Shown here piece by piece: positions 58,201-64,000 of a stretch of 64,000 nucleotides of DNA. The stretch lies in the NCBI GenBank assembly GCA_945859605.1, contig OX243816.1, positions 29,941,068 to 30,005,067 of the forward strand, written 5' to 3'. A program made the position numbers and the translations under genes. Below the pieces are notes generated by a model. It was not told the DNA's origin. It did no database searches and saw only the letters and a list, made by a program, of their open reading frames with translations. Within the stretch, counting starts at the first letter, position 1; the number at the start of each line of letters is the position of its first letter. The stretch comes from Lumbricus rubellus (lineage: Eukaryota; Annelida; Clitellata; Crassiclitellata; Lumbricidae).

Positions 58201-60950
58201 TTAAATTTCTGTATTTTAATTGATCGATCGTAAGTAAGTAGACAATAAAAATAGTTTTACAGAGCGGTTGTGAGGTCCATGTACAAATTTTGGACCAAAT
58301 TCAAATTATTTTCTGTGTGCTTGGATGATCTTATGCATGTGATGAGAGTGCCTGACCAACATGGCAGTGCTATAGTACTGTAGCAGCTGATTGCTACAAT
58401 TCCACAAAAACTGCTCAATTCTACCATTCCCCTTTAGCTGGTTATGTTGCATGCACCAAGCACTTCAAACTGCTACAAAATTTCATTGCAAAATACAACT
58501 ATATTTTATGAAAAAATATTATATATTTTTAAGGCTGCTCTTCTCTGATTTCTAATAGAATTTCTAATGTGGCTGCCGGTAGACAATTATTTTAAAAAGT
58601 CGTAAACATTTGTAAAGTGCCAAAGCAAGTAAAACATTGTGCATGAAGAAAGCTTCATTGGCAATAAATTAGAGGAAATTGCTTATATTTACTATTGTGT
58701 TTAATGCTAGGCCACATGACAGTTAAACACAACATCAATATAATGGCATAATTATGACTAACAATGACTGGGCTTTACTAGTTCCTGTCAGATTGTTACT
58801 ACTTGAGATTTTAATTGTCTGTCTAGTCATATTACACTGCGATTATCAATTCTAATTTATTATGTTCAGTTTGTACTTTTTATTTTTATATTAAATACAT
58901 ATAGATTTGCTGAATTTGTATGAACAACTGCTAATATAAAACTCTCTTCAAGCTAGCAATTAATATAAGAACTTTGATGATATATGTTTTAAAAACTTGT
59001 CTGTTACTGCCCACTTCTGTCATTTGCATGATAAACTATTACCTATTATTTGCCAGCTTTTACAGGCTTTGTGCATTTTAAACGTGCTATTAGCAATTAT
59101 TATTATTCTGTACATTGAAATTATGCTATTAGCAATTATTATTCCATATAAAACAGGAATGTACACCAGTATGCTGCTAGTTATCCGTGTAAGTACCATG
59201 TTTCTGTTGTAAAGAAACTGAAGCGCTTTATTCTTGCTTTATTTTGGTATAGGTCTAACTTGGTGATGGTTAATTGGCAGCTGCAAATTTTCCAATACAT
59301 CTTCTAGTTAACTGAAGCACATAATTATATTTTCAACAACTTTAGAAATTTGATGTTAAAATAAAAGCTTTATCAGATGGCTTGTGAATGACTTTAAGTG
59401 GTAAATATATTTTTTCTTGCAGCACCCAAAATAGGTATATACATTATACAGTTGCATATACGTATGAATGTGTAGCCTGTGGGAAGAAACTCTGTGTATT
59501 TACTAATTATGTATGATGTAGATTTTAGATTGTCACAAATATATAGGCTGTTATTTTTTAATATATGCCTGACACTTTTCTGTGTATACATAGAATTCTA
59601 TACAATAAATGTATATAATTATATACAAATGTATATATATATATATGTATAATGTATGCATTAACGCATACATATATAAATATATGTCAAATATATATTT
59701 GTAATAGTACTCATTGAAGGTATAGTAGACAATGCATAAGGTATTTATTTCTCTCTGATGAAAAGACATATGTCAATCAATCAGAATTTATAAAACGCCC
59801 CTTCACGGTACCTACTCGCAGGCGCTCAATTATACAATGTATATACAAAGTGAAGTGAGTGCATTGCATTGTCCACTCTGTTGTTCCCATCGCTTTAAAT
59901 GGTAATGGGAAGTAGTCAGCTAGATTAAAAAGCCCATGGATGAGACGCCAATGCAGAAAGTATCTACAATATGTGTGATGTGCATAACAAGAATTTACAT
60001 CGATAACATTTCTGTGTATTCTTTGATTTTAGAGTTGCTATTCTTCCAGCGAAGATTCATAGAATTGTAATTTGAGTTAGAATGACTCCAAATACCTCTA
60101 TAGAATTGCAAAAAATTCCAGTGATGTTCTGTTACCCGAAAACTTGCGCACAACATTCGTAGATTTTGTATGCTAGCATTCGGTGGGAAGATTAAGATTC
60201 TTGTTAGTACTGTAGGATGCTAAAAGGTATTTTCACCGCAAAAATTCAGCAATTGAAAAAAAACATGAGACAAAGCAGTTATGCAATATTTAGGCAAATC
60301 TTGCCGACTGTTAAAGGGAAAAAAGTGAGTTTGAAATATTTTTTACTTGGGTCAAATTAAATTCAATGTGACCTGTACATTGCGAATTCAATTGTTTCTT
60401 GAATTCTCTGCCCCATCAAATTGCATTGTCTGTTGAATCGTTTCCATTTTTGTCATTGTGTAATGTATATTCGGTGCGGTTTAGACGCAGTTTTCTGGAT
60501 GTTGTTCTTACATTCTTCACTCTCACTCTGTCTGTCTCTATCGATGTCGTGCGAATAGAAGTGTTTCAATTTTTCCTGTACTGTTGTGAAACCATTTTGC
60601 CAATTTGGTACAATGCCTGCATTACTTGGTTTGTACAACTGCACAGAATAAATACGAAAAATGGTGAAAAAGCTTTTGAAATCATTACTTGTTTTGAAAT
60701 GGCAATTTTTCTTGCCAACCTGGAAGTGTAATAATGCTATTACTTCATTGGAAATGTAATTGCATAGTGTTAACGTTTTCTGTAGTGCTTCCATCAAACT
60801 CATTTTGCAATGTAATGTCGATGTATCAAATGCATGGTGGGACTGATTGTACTGATTGTGACATGTGGAACCTAACTGGTTTAATAGACTGTGAACTTTT
60901 TAAGGCAGAGAGTATGAGTTCGATGTTGCAACAATGTCGGAAACAGTGAG
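55300..60950. other. 3' flank of the PMCA gene, no gene recognised
   Basis: AT-rich; GAATTCTAATTCTA-type low complexity at 56460-56590; a TA tract near 59620-59690; an antisense tail-module fragment (AAAACGCCCCTTCACGG) at about 59790. Open frames are short and composition-driven. Confidence 0.5.
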
Positions 60951-61013
60951 AACTGAGAATGACACAGTGAAAAGAAAGTTGTTTCGAGACTGCTCGGAAA
61001 GGTGTGCTTGGGG

Positions 61014-61210
61014 CATAGGCGTACGGGAGTTTTCAGCAGTGGGGGGGGGGGGGCAAAGATTGAACTTCTGCCCGAAAAATACATCCGTCAAAAAGTTGAT
61101 GACTTTTTTTTTAGTCGTTCGGGTTTTTTTGCCAGAAAAAACCACCAAACTTGCCCGAATTTGGGGGGGGGGCAATTGCCCCCCCCTGCACCCCGCCTCG
61201 TACGCCTATG
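61014..61210. mobile_element. CATAGGCGTAC-ended MITE, copy 2, 197 bp
   Basis: Inverted ends CATAGGCGTAC / GTACGCCTATG and a perfect 8-bp duplication GCTTGGGG at 61006-61013 and 61211-61218. Internal G-runs, CTTCTGCCCGAAAA and TTGCCCGAATTTG are the reverse complement of blocks in 38517-38780. Confidence 0.93.
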
Positions 61211-61219
61211 GCTTGGGGT

Positions 61220-64000
61220 ACCAGTTAACAACTGAAAACGTGTCAATGGAGAGAGCAGACTCGAAAGTGCAGGAGCAATGAAGACAAATGCTTGAGTTTT
61301 GGCCAAAGCGATCCTTGTAAAGACAAGTAGATTATGTCTGTCACATGAGCACAGTTACTAAACTAAGATGAGACTCATGAGAGAATGATCGGTAAGTAGA
61401 CTACATGTTCAATGCTATCAGAAATATGCTGAATTTCACTAATTTTTCAATCTTCAATTATTGTTGGAAATAACTAAGGAATTTCAGTTACAATTTTTAC
61501 ACACCAAGTCCAGTAAATTATTATCTGCAATGAAACCCAGAAATTACTGATTGAACTCAATAACATTCAATAATACGTACGGTACCCAACAAAACTAAAT
61601 TAAAGGTACGATATCCTACTTTAAAAAACCTAACCAAATATGAATTCCTGATGTTTAGAACTATAGTAATCACGCTGTAACAATGTTTAATGTTATCAAA
61701 TTACCTTATTGTATATTAGTATAATTTCAGTCCTCTGGAAACAGCCGACTAATTGCTACCTAAATTGCAAGCAGTACATTAATTACTAGTGAACATTGAT
61801 CATGCAGTAAACATTGCTATTTTACATTGTGTTACAGTGCTGAATAGATTTTCTTAGCTACCGAAATAAGCATCATGACCCAAGATAGAATAGACAGTAG
61901 GCTTGCATTTATGATTTATGCACCGTTTGCATTACAGAATAGCAGTTAGGCATAAGTAAATAAATTTCATATGTGCCTAACCTACATTCCTTTACTTAGC
62001 ATCGTCCAAATGGTCTGATGGATTTCATCAACACCCTGTCGATGTAAAGTGCTTCAATCTGCCTATTATGCATGAGCAGCATGACGATACTTTCCATTTT
62101 ATATTGTAGAACAATGTCTGCATAATTTTGTTCTAAAAAATGATATAACTGAACATTGTGAATCCAAATGCAAGTTAAACATGCATTGTAAGACCACGTT
62201 GTTCTAAAATCTAAATAATGGCAGGTAATAATGGGTTACGTCAAATGAGTAACTGTTGAATAGACCGTCACATAACTAATTTACAACTTGATCAAGATTC
62301 CGACACTTAATATCTTGCAAATTAAACTCAAATGAATTCTTTATCAGCCTCTATACCGGTATTTGATTCGTTCCAATCCGTCAATGGGGTAAACGCTCCT
62401 AGCTGTAGAACTTGAAAGATTTTACAATTAGGCTACAGTTAGATTGTAATTAAAAAACGAGACCCAGTAACCTGGATGCCTGCTTTCACGGAACCAGAAC
62501 GATTGAGCATGAGGTCTGGTAATCAATAGGCCTAGGCAGTGTGGGAATTGTGGAAAAATAACTGGGGGAGGGGCATTGGACTATGATCCACTTGGAATTT
62601 GGGTGTGAAAACAGACTTTACTATGTGGCTCTAACAAAGACTGGGGGATGAAACCCGGATCCCCTGGTGATTCTCACCCTGGACCTAGACCTATACCTTC
62701 CGCTGAAAATCATTGTTTCACTGGCTTTCGGGCTAGTCGATTTTCGGCGGCGGCCTTGAAATTTGGTATCTGATATCCCTAGACCTGCATGTTTTATACA
62801 TCACAGAGTCCTGTTACAATTAGACAGTGAACTGAGCTTTTCAGTTATAATTTTTCATCACATGCTTCCCATCCTGCGATTGGATAATTAGAGCAACGTG
62901 AGCTCCTATTTGTCAAACAATGAGGAATAATAACGCTTGCTGCAGTTAAGAAATTAGATCTGAGTGGGGTGGGGTGGGGTGAGGAGGGCAGATGCCCAGA
63001 GGTCCGGGCTAGGTAACTGTATAGAAAAGTTTATGATTTATGTTTTTCTGAATATAATATTGCAGAGAAATTAATTCGACCTACAGTCAGTTTAAACTTC
63101 TGCAAGTGAATCCTTGTTTACTGACATAGGCTACATAGCCTAAACAATGTCTGCATTCTAAGTATGCTAAGTACATTTTATGTAGGCTCTATGCATGTGC
63201 ATCTGTTTATAGTCTAGACTTGTGTGTATGATAATTATGCATAATGCACCATAGCAGTTGTGATCAGACACGGAACCTGCTTCTTTACTTTATCGATAAC
63301 TAATAAAGGCAACAATAGCGTACGCTATTCGAATTCACCTTTTTATCTTACAATTCTTATAATTGTTTCAAAAATGATCAAATATTATTAACTGATGGAG
63401 TCTGATGCAGTGCTGTAATTTAATGTAGGCCTAATGGCCTATATAATTCATAAGCCTACTGTATAGGCCTATGGTCTATTAAATTTGGCTTAACAGCCGA
63501 TAGCTCTCCAGATCCGGCATCTCTAAAAGTTTGCTTTGTTACCGTACTCGTTTAGTAGTTTTAGTACCAAGGCTCGAAATATCTTAACTGGCTGCAGATT
63601 GATTGCAGTTGCGTATTCAACCGTTCCCAGTAGCCTAATGATCGATCAGCTTCGAATACACAATGTTATTTTTTTTCTGTGGGCGAAAGCAAAAATATTC
63701 AATGAATTATAACAATTATAATTGCAAAAATTATGCCTCTAAGTAGGCTACATATTAGTCTATTAGTCTAGTTGCCAAATTGTCAACTTCGAATTAGGCC
63801 TAACAAGATTAGGCCTACCAATTCATGCTATGATGAATCTTGAGTTGGTCTGCTGCCCGCGGGTTCAATCTTTAGTCTGGCTGCGCCACCGTTCATAGTC
63901 TTCCATCCTATTCTTGTTCTTCGATCTTCTAGCAGCGCGTGCATTGCTTCTTCCACGTCCAATAGGCCCTAGGGTAATAGCTAACTAGGCCTGCCGCCTA
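61220..64000. other. Distal 3' flank, no gene recognised
   Basis: A diverged dispersed repeat at 62960-63105 resembles 11590-11730. From about 63400 on AGGCCTA/TAGGCCT words are frequent. No coding signal seen. Confidence 0.5.

Noticed and set aside
60399..60731. 110-codon frame in the 3' flank
   Set aside because: AT-rich, hydrophobic by composition, no motif or splice context; an opposing frame of similar length overlaps it.

Overview
The window is animal (metazoan) nuclear DNA, AT-rich and full of introns and transposons. It carries most of one protein-coding gene on the + strand: a plasma-membrane calcium-transporting P-type ATPase (PMCA, ATP2B family). The species cannot be named from the sequence. 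Microsatellites of CATA, GTGT and TATA type, TAGGCCTA-rich flanks, a tRNA-derived SINE, an RTE-like LINE and many hAT-type MITEs suit a marine invertebrate. The clade is left open.

Gene layout. The first coding exon, with the N-terminal cytosolic segment, lies upstream of the window. I place 19 shared coding exons (numbered 1-19 here) between 949 and 39331. All codon phases join cleanly, giving 1065 whole codons with no stop. They include several exons that only align when split codons are joined (22617-22714, 29042-29148, 30229-30470). The exons carry M1-M10, the TGES loop, PEGLP in M4, DKTGT, KGASE, TGDN, GDGTNDG and the M6 NLIMD motif, in the usual order. Two alternative last exons follow. 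Exon 20a (43871-44059) ends in SLRI, and exon 20b (52945-53271) ends in ETNL, a class I PDZ ligand. Both start with an IRV-type continuation of the calmodulin-binding helix, so the choice changes the regulatory tail.

Splicing oddities. Introns 16 and 17, on either side of exon 17, both start with GC rather than GT. The acceptors of exons 7 and 17 have each been tandemly duplicated together with the first bases of the exon. At exon 7 the upstream copy is in frame and would add 18 residues at M3. A third local duplication lies just upstream of the exon 3 acceptor. SINEs or minisatellites sit within tens of bases of several splice sites.

Mobile and repeated DNA. Introns hold about twelve copies of a tRNA-derived SINE in two subfamilies, one of them split by a DNA transposon. 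They also hold hAT MITEs with matching 8-bp target duplications (321, 463 and 51 bp), a 197-bp element with an 8-bp duplication and a relative of it, and two 71-bp TTAA-bounded palindromic MITEs. A 2.1-kb TIR element has a 9-bp duplication and an internal 86-bp array. Two nearly identical RTE-like reverse transcriptase copies are present, one with an 11-bp duplication, along with two older RT relics. Several minisatellites and microsatellites complete the list.

Downstream of the exon 20b polyadenylation signal (about 54.1 kb) I see no further gene to 64 kb.
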